In this document: piece after piece, positions 40,736 through 49,526 of the stretch
Layout: every line of letters begins with the position of its first letter
Numbering within the stretch: position 1 is the first letter of the stretch
Origin: Vibrio agarivorans
GTDB lineage: Bacteria > Pseudomonadota > Gammaproteobacteria > Enterobacterales > Vibrionaceae
Direction: 5' to 3'
DNA: 64,000 nucleotides
Assembly (NCBI RefSeq): GCF_030409635.1
Contig: NZ_JAUFQF010000004.1
Span: 344,241 to 408,240 of the forward strand
The notes under the pieces: generated by a model
What the model saw: the letters and a program-made list of their open reading frames with translations, nothing else
Told to the model about the DNA's origin: nothing
Database searches by the model: none
Program-made: the position numbers and the translations under genes

Positions 40736-41677
40736 CTAAACCACTTGGTCTTGCTGACGCAGCCACACCCTTGCTGCTTCAGCATCCAATTCAATTTGTT
40801 GCTTGAGGAGATCAAAAGAATCAAACTTCTTTTCATCTCTTAATTTGTGTAAAAGTGACACTTCTAATTGCTTACCATACAGATTGGCATGAAAATCAAA
40901 TAAGTGCACTTCTAATTGCTGACGAACCCCATTCACCGTTGGGCGTTGGCCGATATTAGCAACACCACCAATCGGTGACTGCCCTATACCATGCGCCTCA
41001 ACAACGTAAACCCCAGAAACTGGAGATACGCAACGCTTGAGTGGAATGTTCGCCGTAGGGAACCCTATGGTTCGACCTAACTTACGGCCGTGAGAAACAC
41101 GACCACTGATACTGTAATCACGCCCTAGCATTGTTTTTGCGACAGTTAAGTCGTTAGTCGCCAGTGCTTGACGTATTGCTGTGCTGCTGACTCTCTGCTG
41201 CTGTAAGCAGAAACTCTGGGTACTCACGACTTCAAAGCCGTAGTCTCGTCCGGCCTGCTGCAGCATGGTAAAGTTACCCGTTCGGCCTTGACCAAAACAG
41301 AAGTCATCACCCACAACCAAGAACTTCACACCAAGTTTATTGACAAGTAGCTCTTTAATAAACGCATCAGCGGATAGATTGGCAAAGTGACGATTAAAAT
41401 TCACACACAGCAATCTATCGATATCCAACTTACTCAGTTGAACATATTTGTCACGCAAGCGAGTTAAGCGAGCCGGAGCTTTATCTCGAGTAAATAACTC
41501 TAACGGTTGTGGTTCAAACGTCATCACTGTTGAGGGCAACCCCAACAATTTAGCCTGAGCAGTCACCTGCTCAAGAACCGCTTGGTGCCCTAAATGAACG
41601 CCATCAAAGTTCCCGATCGTCAGCACACAGCCGTGATGCTGAGAGGAAATATTATGAATACCACGAATTAATTCCAT
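40736..41677 (-). CDS. ribF: Bifunctional riboflavin kinase / FAD synthetase RibF
   Basis: Converts riboflavin to FMN and FMN to FAD. The 313-residue protein has an N-terminal nucleotidyltransferase domain (VLTIGNFDGVHLGHQAVL, VVGDDFCFGQGRTGN). The C-terminal flavokinase domain (about 185-310) has HGRKLGRTIGFPTANI and YGKQLEVSLLHKLRDEKKFDS. The ATG gives MELIRGIHNI. It is the first gene of the ribF-ileS-lspA group; murJ lies 78 bp upstream on the same strand. Confidence 0.96.
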   Translation of the reverse strand: MELIRGIHNISSQHHGCVLTIGNFDGVHLGHQAVLEQVTAQAKLLGLPSTVMTFEPQPLELFTRDKAPARLTRLRDKYVQLSKLDIDRLLCVNFNRHFANLSADAFIKELLVNKLGVKFLVVGDDFCFGQGRTGNFTMLQQAGRDYGFEVVSTQSFCLQQQRVSSTAIRQALATNDLTVAKTMLGRDYSISGRVSHGRKLGRTIGFPTANIPLKRCVSPVSGVYVVEAHGIGQSPIGGVANIGQRPTVNGVRQQLEVHLFDFHANLYGKQLEVSLLHKLRDEKKFDSFDLLKQQIELDAEAARVWLRQQDQVV

Positions 41678-41755
41678 CGGAATCGTCTTTGACCTGCTAA
41701 TCTCATTGCGTGAAACTGCCGGATTATATACTAAACAGCGTCAATCTGTCTTGTT

Positions 41756-43318
41756 TCATTCCGTCATTGCTTTTAAATGATGCAATCGAATTCCAAGTGC
41801 CAACAAGCAAGCCAGATAAATTACACCACCAGCGGTGATGAGTAAGCTTAGTGACATCACTCTCTCGCCCAGTGACCACTGCAACCAAACACTCATATCT
41901 TCAAGTAGCCACACCAGTAACGCAACCATTGCAATACCGGCAATGACCAATCGAACAACAAACTTGAGCGTGGTTGACGTCAGGCGATAGATCTCATCTT
42001 TATGCAATCCCCAATACAGTAGGCTCATATTGACAAACGCCGAGAGTGCAGTGGCAATTGCAAGCCCCACATAACTAAAGAACCACGCAAAGATAGCGTT
42101 AAATACCATGTTAGCCACCATGGCAATAATGCCAAATTTCACCGGTGTCTTTGTGTCTTGACGAGAGTAATAGCCAGGTGCAAGCACTTTGATCAGCATA
42201 AAGTTCAGCAAACCAGAAGCGTAAGCCACCAGCGACAATGACGCTTGATGGACATCTTGAGGCGTAAACTCACCGCGCATAAACAGGACCATCAGCATCG
42301 GTTTCGCGAGCACGATTAAACCTAACATGGCAGGAATACCGAGCAGCAATACCATACGTACGCCCCAGTCCATGGTTTGCGCAAAGCCTTCGCTCTGAGC
42401 ATCGACGTGCTTGCGTGATAGAGCGGGTAAAATGACGGTAGCAATTGCGATACCAAACAGGCCTAAAGGAAACTCCAATAAGCGATCGGAATAATACAGC
42501 CAGCTGATTGAACCCGTTTGCAGAAAGCTGGCGATGAAAGTATCGAACAGCAAGTTAATTTGACTGACAGAAACACCGAATAAAGCAGGGATCATTAGAG
42601 TGCGGATTTTCACCACTCCTGGATCTCGCCAGCCCCACTTCGGCTTAACCATGACTCCTGCTTTAATCAAAAATGGGATCTGAAATAGAAACTGCGCCAA
42701 ACCACCTAGGAAAACCCCAATGGCTAAGCCTACTTCTGGTTGCGACAACTGCGGTGCAATCAACCAAGCAGACAAGATGATCATGACATTAAGGAAAACA
42801 GGCGTAAATGAGGAAACCGCAAACTTACCTAAGGTATTGAGTATTGCTCCTGACAGGGCGACAAAAGTAATGAACCACAAATAAGGAAAGGTAATCTTTA
42901 GCATAAAGCTCGCAAGCTCAAACTTCTCTGCCGAAGGCCCGCCATTCATCCAATCAAGGAACCAGCCAAAACCAAACAGGGCAGTGACAACGCCCGAGCC
43001 CAAGACACCAATCAAAGTAACAATAGAGACAATGACTCCGAGCGTACCCGCTGCTTTTGCAATTAGCGCGCGAGTTTTATCCATGTCACCTGAGGCGTGA
43101 TATTCTGTAAGAACAGGAACAAAAGCTTGTGAAAACGCCCCTTCAGCAAAAAGGCGACGCAAAAAGTTAGGAATCTTGTTGGCGAAAAAGAAGACGTCAG
43201 CACTGGCACCTGCCCCCATCAAGTTGGCAACAACCACATCACGTACTAGCCCTAAAACTCGTGATATCAGCGTCATAGCACTCACTATCATGCCTGACTT
43301 TAGAAGACGTTTACTCAC
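41756..43318 (-). CDS. murJ: Lipid II flippase MurJ
   Basis: MOP-superfamily membrane protein that moves lipid II from the cytoplasmic to the periplasmic face for peptidoglycan synthesis. The 520-residue product is predicted to have 14 TM segments. It keeps the conserved SGMIVSAMTLISRVLGLVRD, ADVFFFANKIPNFLRRLFAEGAFSQAFVPV and LPALSRKH. The start is GTG with GAGGT upstream. It diverges from rpsT, as in many gammaproteobacteria. Confidence 0.96.
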   Translation of the reverse strand: MSKRLLKSGMIVSAMTLISRVLGLVRDVVVANLMGAGASADVFFFANKIPNFLRRLFAEGAFSQAFVPVLTEYHASGDMDKTRALIAKAAGTLGVIVSIVTLIGVLGSGVVTALFGFGWFLDWMNGGPSAEKFELASFMLKITFPYLWFITFVALSGAILNTLGKFAVSSFTPVFLNVMIILSAWLIAPQLSQPEVGLAIGVFLGGLAQFLFQIPFLIKAGVMVKPKWGWRDPGVVKIRTLMIPALFGVSVSQINLLFDTFIASFLQTGSISWLYYSDRLLEFPLGLFGIAIATVILPALSRKHVDAQSEGFAQTMDWGVRMVLLLGIPAMLGLIVLAKPMLMVLFMRGEFTPQDVHQASLSLVAYASGLLNFMLIKVLAPGYYSRQDTKTPVKFGIIAMVANMVFNAIFAWFFSYVGLAIATALSAFVNMSLLYWGLHKDEIYRLTSTTLKFVVRLVIAGIAMVALLVWLLEDMSVWLQWSLGERVMSLSLLITAGGVIYLACLLALGIRLHHLKAMTE

Positions 43319-43398
43319 TTTTACCTCGGATTAATTGCCACTAACGTTTACTACTCTATTTATAGTGACACGAATATCGGTCGAAGAGCAGATAAGTA

Positions 43399-43428
43399 TT
43401 AGCATTGGTGTAAAAATACTGATAGAAT
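43399..43428 (+). promoter_or_regulatory. rpsT upstream promoter candidate
   Basis: TTAGCA (43399), 18 bp, TAGAAT (43423-43428). The -10 is good and the -35 has four of six consensus bases. E. coli rpsT also has two tandem promoters. Confidence 0.4.
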
Positions 43429-43502
43429 CCCCGCCATCTTAACCGTGAAGACCTTTTCTTACCAAAATTTGTTTGGTATCGAGTGGTTTTTACACAAATC
43501 AT

Positions 43503-43531
43503 TTGACATTTAAGCGCGAATTAGGCATAGT
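43503..43531 (+). promoter_or_regulatory. rpsT downstream promoter
   Basis: A perfect TTGACA (43503-43508), a 17 bp spacer, then CATAGT (43526-43531), about 50 bp before the rpsT start. Confidence 0.6.
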
Positions 43532-43578
43532 CCCAGCCCTTAAATTGTCACCGAACTAAGTTTTTGGGAGTTAGACCC

Positions 43579-43839
43579 TTGGCAAATAGTAAATCTGCTA
43601 AGAAGCGCGCTATCCAAGCTGAGAAACGTCGCCAGCACAATGCTAGCCGTCGTTCTATGATGCGCACTTACATGAAGAAAACTGTTGCTGCTATCGAAGC
43701 AGGCGACAAAGAAGCTGCAACTGCTGCATTTGCTGCAGTTACACCACTACTAGACCGCATGGCGACTAAAGGCCTTATTCATAAGAATAAAGCAGCTCGT
43801 CACAAGTCTCGTTTCGCTGCACAAATCAAAGCTCTTTAA
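43579..43839 (+). CDS. rpsT: Small ribosomal subunit protein S20
   Basis: An 86-residue primary 16S-binding protein. The sequence [19 protein letters not shown] and the Lys/Arg-rich helices are typical of S20. The start codon is TTG at 43579 with GGGAG upstream. E. coli rpsT also starts with UUG, which is linked to its autogenous translational control, so this start is preferred to one five codons earlier. A strong terminator follows. Confidence 0.96.
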   Translation: MANSKSAKKRAIQAEKRRQHNASRRSMMRTYMKKTVAAIEAGDKEAATAAFAAVTPLLDRMATKGLIHKNKAARHKSRFAAQIKAL

Positions 43840-43863
43840 TAGAACATTTGGTTTATCAGTGAC

Positions 43864-43891
43864 AAAAAAACCGGCTTTTGCCGGTTTTTTT
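43864..43891 (+). terminator. rpsT terminator
   Basis: The stem AAAAAACCGGC / GCCGGTTTTTTT with loop TTTT lies 25 nt after the stop. It is a strong intrinsic terminator. Confidence 0.9.
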
Positions 43892-43943
43892 ATATCTAAA
43901 TTTCGCTAAAAACACTGAAACCTCTGCCCAACACAGTACAGAA

Positions 43944-44243
43944 TTACTGTGGTTCGCAATACAGTTGATGCAATACCGTAATCAGCGCCTTCACCTCTCG
44001 GCTCTTGAGTGAGTAATACACCGTTTGCGCCTCTTTTCTTGTCTCGACTAAACCATCTCGACGCAACCAAGCTAGGTGCTGAGACAGAGCAGACTGACTT
44101 AAATCTAACTGTGCGCTGATTTGCCCTACCGACAGTTCAGTATCAAGAAGCAAGCATAATATCTGCAAACGACGTTCGTTTGCCATTGCCTTCAATACAA
44201 TGACCGCTTGCGCTGAATTTTGCTCCAACTGCTGCATATCCAT
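43944..44243 (-). CDS. hlyU: ArsR/SmtB-family virulence regulator HlyU
   Basis: A 99-residue winged-helix protein closely resembling Vibrio HlyU. It has MANERRLQILCLLLDTELSVGQIS, the recognition helix LSQSALSQHLAWLRRDGLVETRKEAQTVYY, and a C-terminal LHQLYC. It lacks the metal-binding cysteine motif ELCVCDL of classical ArsR. Its two cysteines, Cys30 and Cys96, are 66 residues apart, the same spacing as the redox pair I recall for V. cholerae HlyU (Cys38/Cys104). HlyU counteracts H-NS at toxin promoters such as hlyA and rtxA. It lies 12 bp after nhaR, as in V. cholerae. Confidence 0.9.
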   Translation of the reverse strand: MDMQQLEQNSAQAVIVLKAMANERRLQILCLLLDTELSVGQISAQLDLSQSALSQHLAWLRRDGLVETRKEAQTVYYSLKSREVKALITVLHQLYCEPQ

Positions 44244-44255
44244 GCTTGCTACCTT

Positions 44256-45146
44256 CTATTTAAACAACTCTGAGTAATCCGCGTCACAAATATTCTTCAC
44301 TGCAGGGTGTTGAATCATTCGCTCAGCAAAGATGACATAGTACTCTTCTCGAATTTCATCCAGATGCCCCACAATTTGAAGTGGGAACTCTTTCTCTACC
44401 TCTGATTGATAGACTGTTGGTGCCAGAAATAATGCATCACTGTGATAGCTTGCAAAGGCTTTCATCAGCGCAACATCATCAAACTCACCTAAAATATTTG
44501 GCGTTAGCCCCTGGCGATCAAACCATTGCAGTACTTTGCGCCCCATCGCCGTTCGACTTCCTGGGATAAGCAATTTGCGTTTCTCTAGAATAGCAGGGAA
44601 ATCTTTCTCCCCCACATGGCCGATTGAGAAGAAGCTCATATGAGACTCACCGAGTTTCTTACTAAAGAGTCCAGGGCTCTGGCTTGAGTCAACCGGGCAG
44701 TCAGACAAAATGATGTCTAGCTTATGCTGAGATAACTGCTCAAGCAGCATCTCGTGCGTCGATTCAAAACAGCGTAAGTGGATGCTGTTGTCTTGTGGTA
44801 CCGTCGACATCAAGATCTTACTCACTAAACGCTTAGAAAGCGCATCGGCTACACCAACATCAAACAGTAGGTTGGAGCGTTGACTGTAGTTAACGATATC
44901 CAACATCTCATAGCTCAAACCAAACATCCGATCGGCATATTTAAATATCAGCTGACCTAACTCCGTTGGCTCAACGCTACGGCCGTTGCGCTTGGTGAGT
45001 TTGCCATCCACTCGCTCTTCTAGTGCCTTGATCTGCCCAGTCACTGTCTGAGGCGTCAGGAACAAAGCATCAGCGGCTTTCGTTACGGATCCTTGTTTGC
45101 AAACCATCCAGAAGTAATAGAGGTGATTATAATTGAGATGAGACAT
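44256..45146 (-). CDS. nhaR: LysR-family sodium/pH-responsive activator NhaR
   Basis: A 296-residue LysR-type regulator. The N-terminal winged helix [43 protein letters not shown] is characteristic of NhaR. In E. coli it activates the Na+/H+ antiporter gene nhaA in response to Na+, and also osmC and pga. No nhaA lies beside it here; the neighbours are hlyU and a sodium-coupled phosphate transporter. The C-terminal effector domain is complete. Confidence 0.92.
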   Translation of the reverse strand: MSHLNYNHLYYFWMVCKQGSVTKAADALFLTPQTVTGQIKALEERVDGKLTKRNGRSVEPTELGQLIFKYADRMFGLSYEMLDIVNYSQRSNLLFDVGVADALSKRLVSKILMSTVPQDNSIHLRCFESTHEMLLEQLSQHKLDIILSDCPVDSSQSPGLFSKKLGESHMSFFSIGHVGEKDFPAILEKRKLLIPGSRTAMGRKVLQWFDRQGLTPNILGEFDDVALMKAFASYHSDALFLAPTVYQSEVEKEFPLQIVGHLDEIREEYYVIFAERMIQHPAVKNICDADYSELFK

Positions 45147-45616
45147 ACGCTGAGATACAGCCCTAACCTGATAAATGAACCCTGCATTATACCTAACGTC
45201 TAAAAATAGTCAGCTAGGATCACAATCAATACCACTGCTCAACTATTCACCACTCTTCACAATTCACGCAAAAAAGCGCGTTTTCCACACGAATAGATGT
45301 AACAAGATATTAATCAGCATGAGAGGTAGGGAGTAATAATTCGGAATAACCATACACTAAGCCACACTACCACTCATATTTACGATAAGTAATGATTACT
45401 TGACATAAAATATAGGTCCAACCCTCATATGAACCAGGTTAAATCAACCAAACAAAAATCTTTTATATCAACATCTTGAGCAAAACAACCCAACATAGAT
45501 CACCCTCAGAGCTCGTCTAAATAAAAGTGTCATATAAATGAAATATTCAATTCCTACTATCGCCGACAGATTAAACACATGGTCAAAAAAAGCGAACTGA
45601 CCAAACGGAGATAATT
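45147..45616. other. nhaR-nptA intergenic region (470 bp)
   Basis: It is A/T-rich with no supported gene. A TTGACA at 45400 lacks a well-spaced -10. A GTGTCAT at 45527 resembles half a Pho box but its partner repeat is poor. Promoters for both divergent genes must lie here, but I cannot assign them with confidence. Confidence 0.4.
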
Positions 45617-46765
45617 ATGATTAACCAAGCGAACACGACAGCAGCACCTGTGTCAGCTAAGACAAATTTACTGCGCTGGGCAAACTTGGCATTCATGTTG
45701 TACTTGCTACTTGTTTCGGTATCAATGGTAGGAAGTGGCTTCAAACTCGCAACAGGCGATCAAGCAAAAGCACTGTTTGAATTTGCATCACACCCGATTG
45801 CAGGTCTAATGATTGGCTTAGTCGCCACCGCTCTTACACAGTCTTCTAGTACAGTAAGCTCAATCATTGTTGGCCTTGTGGCTGGTGGTCTACCAGTACA
45901 GATAGCAATTCCTATGGTTATGGGTGCGAACATTGGTACCACAATGACCAACACACTGGTTAGCCTTGGCCATGTGCGTTGTAACACTGAATTTAAGCGT
46001 GCGTTCTCTAGCGCGACCATCCACGACATCTTTAACCTGCTGGCGGTATTGATCTTCCTACCACTAGAAATCATGTTCGGTATTTTGGATAAGATCTCTC
46101 ACTGGTTAGTATCACCGTTCATGTCTACGGGTGACATCAGCATGAAAGGGCTTAACTTTATCGGCCCAATGACAAAACCTATTGTATCGGCAATCCAAAC
46201 ACCACTTGAGGGTATGGGCAACACGACAGGCGGCCTTCTTCTTATTGCATTAGGTATCTTCACTATTATCAGCGCGATTACTGTAATGGGTAAATTAATG
46301 AAGAAGCTGATGGTAGGTCGAGCTCGTGACATTTTGAAGAGCGCGATTGGCCGTGGTCCAATGCACGGTATCGCTTCTGGTACAGCTGTCACCGTATTGG
46401 TGCAATCTTCTTCTACGACAACGAGCCTAATCGTTCCGCTAGTTGGCTCTGGCGTGTTAAAAGTACGCGAAGTATATCCGTTCACTGTGGGCGCAAACAT
46501 CGGTACTTGTATCACAGCACTGCTTGCGGCAACTGCAGTAACGGGAGAGTTTGCGGTCTTTGCTCTACAAATCGCTCTGGTTCACCTTGTGTTTAATGTA
46601 TTGGCAACATTAGTTATCTTCGTTGTACCTGTGTTGCGTGAGATTCCAGTGAAAGGTGCCGACTACATCGCAGAACTGGCGGTTAAAAATAAACTCATTG
46701 TAGCGGCCTATCTACTCAGTATCTTTGTTCTACTGCCTGGGTTAATCCTAGCATTGACAGCTTAA
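45617..46765 (+). CDS. nptA: Na+/phosphate cotransporter NptA, copy 1
   Basis: A 382-residue SLC34/PNaS-family sodium-dependent phosphate symporter of the inner membrane. It has the duplicated family signature: TQSSSTVSSIIVGLV in the first half and VQSSSTTTSLIVPLV in the second, each followed by a MGANIGTT / VGANIGTC motif. There are about eight to nine TM segments. The ATG has GGAGATAATT upstream. A close paralogue of the same length follows 400 bp downstream on the same strand. A terminator separates them, so each copy likely has its own promoter. Confidence 0.93.
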   Translation: MINQANTTAAPVSAKTNLLRWANLAFMLYLLLVSVSMVGSGFKLATGDQAKALFEFASHPIAGLMIGLVATALTQSSSTVSSIIVGLVAGGLPVQIAIPMVMGANIGTTMTNTLVSLGHVRCNTEFKRAFSSATIHDIFNLLAVLIFLPLEIMFGILDKISHWLVSPFMSTGDISMKGLNFIGPMTKPIVSAIQTPLEGMGNTTGGLLLIALGIFTIISAITVMGKLMKKLMVGRARDILKSAIGRGPMHGIASGTAVTVLVQSSSTTTSLIVPLVGSGVLKVREVYPFTVGANIGTCITALLAATAVTGEFAVFALQIALVHLVFNVLATLVIFVVPVLREIPVKGADYIAELAVKNKLIVAAYLLSIFVLLPGLILALTA

Positions 46766-46793
46766 CGCATTCCCACTCTTCAAATGTGACAGA

Positions 46794-46819
46794 AGCCTGC
46801 TCTCGAGCAGGCTTTTTTT
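46794..46819 (+). terminator. terminator of nptA copy 1
   Basis: The stem AGCCTGC / GCAGGCT with loop TCTCGA is followed by TTTTTTTC, about 28 nt after the stop. Confidence 0.9.
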
Positions 46820-47167
46820 CGTTTCCGCACAACCAAACATTAAGTTTATGACAGTTATTTTAATGTATAAACCGAGCCAATTTAGTCATAACCAACACTA
46901 AAACCGAAACTAAATAGAGATAGCGTCATATTTATCCACCTTAAAAAACAAACACTTACAGACAGCTTTCTTTTTGAATTCATAAAAAATACACTTATTA
47001 TCAATGCATTAGTTGAAATTACCATTATTCAATCACTCAAAAACATGAGTAACAATTCACTTCCAAGTGTTTCAAATTGTAATATTACTGAAATATTACA
47101 ACTCTAGTATCTCGCTCAGATTAAACAAAACGGTCTATTGAGTATGAAGACCACGATGGAGAAACTT
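46820..47167. other. intergenic region between the two nptA copies
   Basis: A strongly A/T-rich stretch with no gene. It holds a perfect 10-bp inverted repeat (47077-47101, listed separately) and a short palindrome CACTTCCAAGTG at about 47058-47069. It does not resemble the region before copy 1 except for the last bases around the start codon. Confidence 0.45.
47077..47101. repeat. perfect inverted repeat upstream of nptA copy 2
   Basis: TTGTAATATT, a 5-bp centre ACTGA, then AATATTACAA, located 67 bp before the start codon. The dyad has the size of a dimeric repressor operator. It could also form an mRNA hairpin. No regulator can be assigned. Confidence 0.55.
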
Positions 47168-48316
47168 ATGATTAACCAAGCGACCTCGACAGCAGTAGCA
47201 GGAGCGAGTAGCAAAAACTGGCTACGCTGGGCTAACTTGGCTTTCATGTTATATCTATTGCTACTTGCTGTATCGATGGTAGGTAGTGGGTTTAAGATGG
47301 CGACTGGCGACCAAGCCAAAGTACTATTTGAGTTTGCATCACACCCTGTTGCTGGACTTATGATTGGTTTGGTAGCGACTGCACTAATTCAATCATCGAG
47401 TACTGTCACATCGATCATTGTCGGTCTTGTAGCGGGTGGTTTACCCGTTGAAACGGCAATCCCTATGGTAATGGGCGCAAACATCGGTACAACCGTCACT
47501 AACACTTTGGTTAGCCTTGGTCACGTTCGTTGCCAAGAGGAGTTTAAGCGTGCATTTGCGAGTGCAACAATTCATGACTTCTTCAACCTACTTGCGGTAG
47601 CGATCTTCCTACCACTCGAGATGATGTTTGGCATCTTAGACAAGATTTCACACTGGTTGGTCTCACCGTTCCTATCAACGGGTGATATGAGCATTAAGAG
47701 CTTAAACTTCATCAAACCAATTACGAAACCTGTTGTGAGTGCGATTCAAGAGCCACTATCATCTTTCGGCTCGACAATCGGTGGTGTAGCACTTATTGCA
47801 CTCGGTATTGCTGTTGTCTTTGTCTCTATTACATTTATGGGTAAATTGATGAAGAGCCTAATGGTTGGTCGCGCTCGTGACATCCTAAAAGGTGCAATTG
47901 GTCGTGGTCCTCTACACGGAATCGTATCGGGTTCAATTGTCACTGTTCTCGTACAGTCTTCTTCAACAACAACTAGCTTGATGGTCCCACTTGTGGGTTC
48001 AGGTGTATTGAAAGTACGTGAGGTTTACCCATTCACTTTAGGCGCGAACATCGGCACGTGTATTACAGCACTGCTTGCAGCAACAGCAGTATCAGGCGAG
48101 TTTGCAGTGTTTGCTCTACAGATTGCCTTAGTGCACCTCGTATTCAACATCCTAGCGACAGTGTTTATCTACGGCATCCCATTCCTGCGAGAGCTACCTG
48201 TGAAAGGCGCTGACCTCATCTCAGATATGGCAGTGAAGAACAAAACCGTAGTTGCCGCTTACCTAGCCTCCGTGTTTGTGGTTATGCCGGGCTTGATTCT
48301 AGCACTAACCGCGTAG
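47168..48316 (+). CDS. Na+/phosphate cotransporter NptA, copy 2 (tandem paralogue)
   Basis: A 382-residue protein that aligns without gaps to copy 1 from MINQA to ALTA. It keeps both QSSST motifs (IQSSSTVTSIIVGLV, VQSSSTTTSLMVPLV). Differences cluster in the N-terminal tail, the middle membrane segment near residue 195-225 and the last third. I chose the ATG with GGAGAAACTT upstream, matching copy 1; a start 10 codons earlier is less likely. The tandem arrangement indicates gene duplication followed by divergence. Differences in affinity, pH or induction between copies are possible but not shown. Confidence 0.92.
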   Translation: MINQATSTAVAGASSKNWLRWANLAFMLYLLLLAVSMVGSGFKMATGDQAKVLFEFASHPVAGLMIGLVATALIQSSSTVTSIIVGLVAGGLPVETAIPMVMGANIGTTVTNTLVSLGHVRCQEEFKRAFASATIHDFFNLLAVAIFLPLEMMFGILDKISHWLVSPFLSTGDMSIKSLNFIKPITKPVVSAIQEPLSSFGSTIGGVALIALGIAVVFVSITFMGKLMKSLMVGRARDILKGAIGRGPLHGIVSGSIVTVLVQSSSTTTSLMVPLVGSGVLKVREVYPFTLGANIGTCITALLAATAVSGEFAVFALQIALVHLVFNILATVFIYGIPFLRELPVKGADLISDMAVKNKTVVAAYLASVFVVMPGLILALTA

Positions 48317-48347
48317 TCACTGACAAAGACATCACTTTATATCGACA

Positions 48348-48377
48348 AGAGCTCGTCACAATGACGGGCTCTTTTTA
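48348..48377 (+). terminator. terminator of nptA copy 2
   Basis: The stem AGAGC(T)CGTCA / TGACG(G)GCTCT is followed by TTTTATT, about 30 nt after the stop. Confidence 0.82.
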
Positions 48378-48457
48378 TTGATAAGGGACTAAGTGCTGTT
48401 TTATAAAATCAACAACGACAACAACTAATGTCACCAACGAAAAAAGGATCCATACCT

Positions 48458-49456
48458 ATGTCAACTCAAAAGGAAATTCGCCTAATTGCTCGCCCAGATG
48501 AAAGAGGTATTGGTGCACACTTATTTGAACTTGCACAGACACCTGTTCCGAGCGTGAAAGCAGGTGAAGTGCTCATCAAACAAACTCATATGTCACTCGA
48601 CCCTGCAATGATTGGCTGGATGCACCCTGATACTGAAAGTTATATTCCCCCGGTCGCTCTGGGTGATGTCATGCGATCAAGTGGTTTTGGTGAGGTGGTT
48701 GAGTCGCAGCACCCTGATTTCTCTGTGGGGGATAAAGTTCTCGGTATGATGGGATGGCGAGAATACTTCGTTTCAAACGGCCAAGGCATTAACAAGCTCC
48801 AAGCCGATATGAATGCTGAGATGGCTCTTTCGGTATTTGCACTTCCAGGACTGACCGCAACACAGGGTTTGTTCAATATCGGCAAACCACAAGCAGGCGA
48901 AACATTGGTTGTTACTGGTGCAGCCGGTTCAGTCGGTTCGATTGTAGGACAACTTGCAAAAGCTGATGGCTTACGAGTGATTGGTGTCGTTGGGAGTGAA
49001 GAAAAGGCGGACTGGATAGTCAATGAACTTGGGTTTGATGGCGCGATCAACTATAAGTCCGAACACTTATCTCAACAGCTCACTGAGCTAACACCTGATG
49101 GCATCGATGTGTTCTTTGAGAATACTGGCGGCCCAATCCAGCATCATATTTTTGAACGCATGAACACCCATGGTCGCATTGTGGTATGTGGCATGATTGC
49201 TGACTACACAACGAATGAGCCTGCACTTGCACCCAATTGGATACCGATGATCAAAAAGCGTCTCACTATGCAAGGGTTTGCCATGCCTGATCACTTCCAT
49301 CAAGTGCCACAACTATTAGAAAAACTCACGCCGTACGTCATGCAAGGAAAAGTGAAATACCGCGCTCACACACTGCAAGGCTTAGAAAGTGCAATGGAAG
49401 GACTCAATTTGTTCTTCAGTGGCGAGAACAAAGGAAAACTAATCGTCGAGCTATAA
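48458..49456 (+). CDS. NADP-dependent MDR-family oxidoreductase (CurA/PTGR type)
   Basis: A 332-residue zinc-independent medium-chain reductase of the leukotriene B4 dehydrogenase / curcumin reductase group. The N-terminal GroES-like domain contains MSLDPAMIGWM. The Rossmann domain has VVTGAAGSVGSIVGQLAKADG and VFFENTGGPIQH. It lacks the zinc ligands of alcohol dehydrogenases. Relatives reduce carbon-carbon double bonds of enones with NADPH; the substrate here is unknown. ATG 48458 (MSTQKEIRL) has AAGGA upstream and fits the family start better than an ATG ten codons earlier. Confidence 0.85.
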   Translation: MSTQKEIRLIARPDERGIGAHLFELAQTPVPSVKAGEVLIKQTHMSLDPAMIGWMHPDTESYIPPVALGDVMRSSGFGEVVESQHPDFSVGDKVLGMMGWREYFVSNGQGINKLQADMNAEMALSVFALPGLTATQGLFNIGKPQAGETLVVTGAAGSVGSIVGQLAKADGLRVIGVVGSEEKADWIVNELGFDGAINYKSEHLSQQLTELTPDGIDVFFENTGGPIQHHIFERMNTHGRIVVCGMIADYTTNEPALAPNWIPMIKKRLTMQGFAMPDHFHQVPQLLEKLTPYVMQGKVKYRAHTLQGLESAMEGLNLFFSGENKGKLIVEL

Positions 49457-49472
49457 ACCGCATTTAGCCCAA

Positions 49473-49500
49473 CAAAAAGCCCGCTCAATTTGAGCGGGCT
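49473..49500 (-). terminator. carAB terminator (bidirectional)
   Basis: A perfect stem AGCCCGCTCA / TGAGCGGGCT lies between convergent genes. On the minus strand it is followed by TTTTTGTT, so it mainly serves carB. The plus-strand side has only TCGTTATTT. Confidence 0.82.
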
Positions 49501-49526
49501 TCGTTATTTAACAGGGTATTGTTGGA

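Noticed and set aside
45231..45376. ACCACT-type octamers at 45231, 45249 and 45369 as further BtsR sites
   Set aside because: They are not in 20-bp register, and single hexamer matches of this kind are expected by chance across 64 kb.
45527..45545. Pho box before nptA copy 1 (GTGTCAT...)
   Set aside because: The second 7-mer of the direct repeat is poor; the CTGTCAT complement at 46848-46854 before copy 2 is likewise unpaired and in the wrong orientation.
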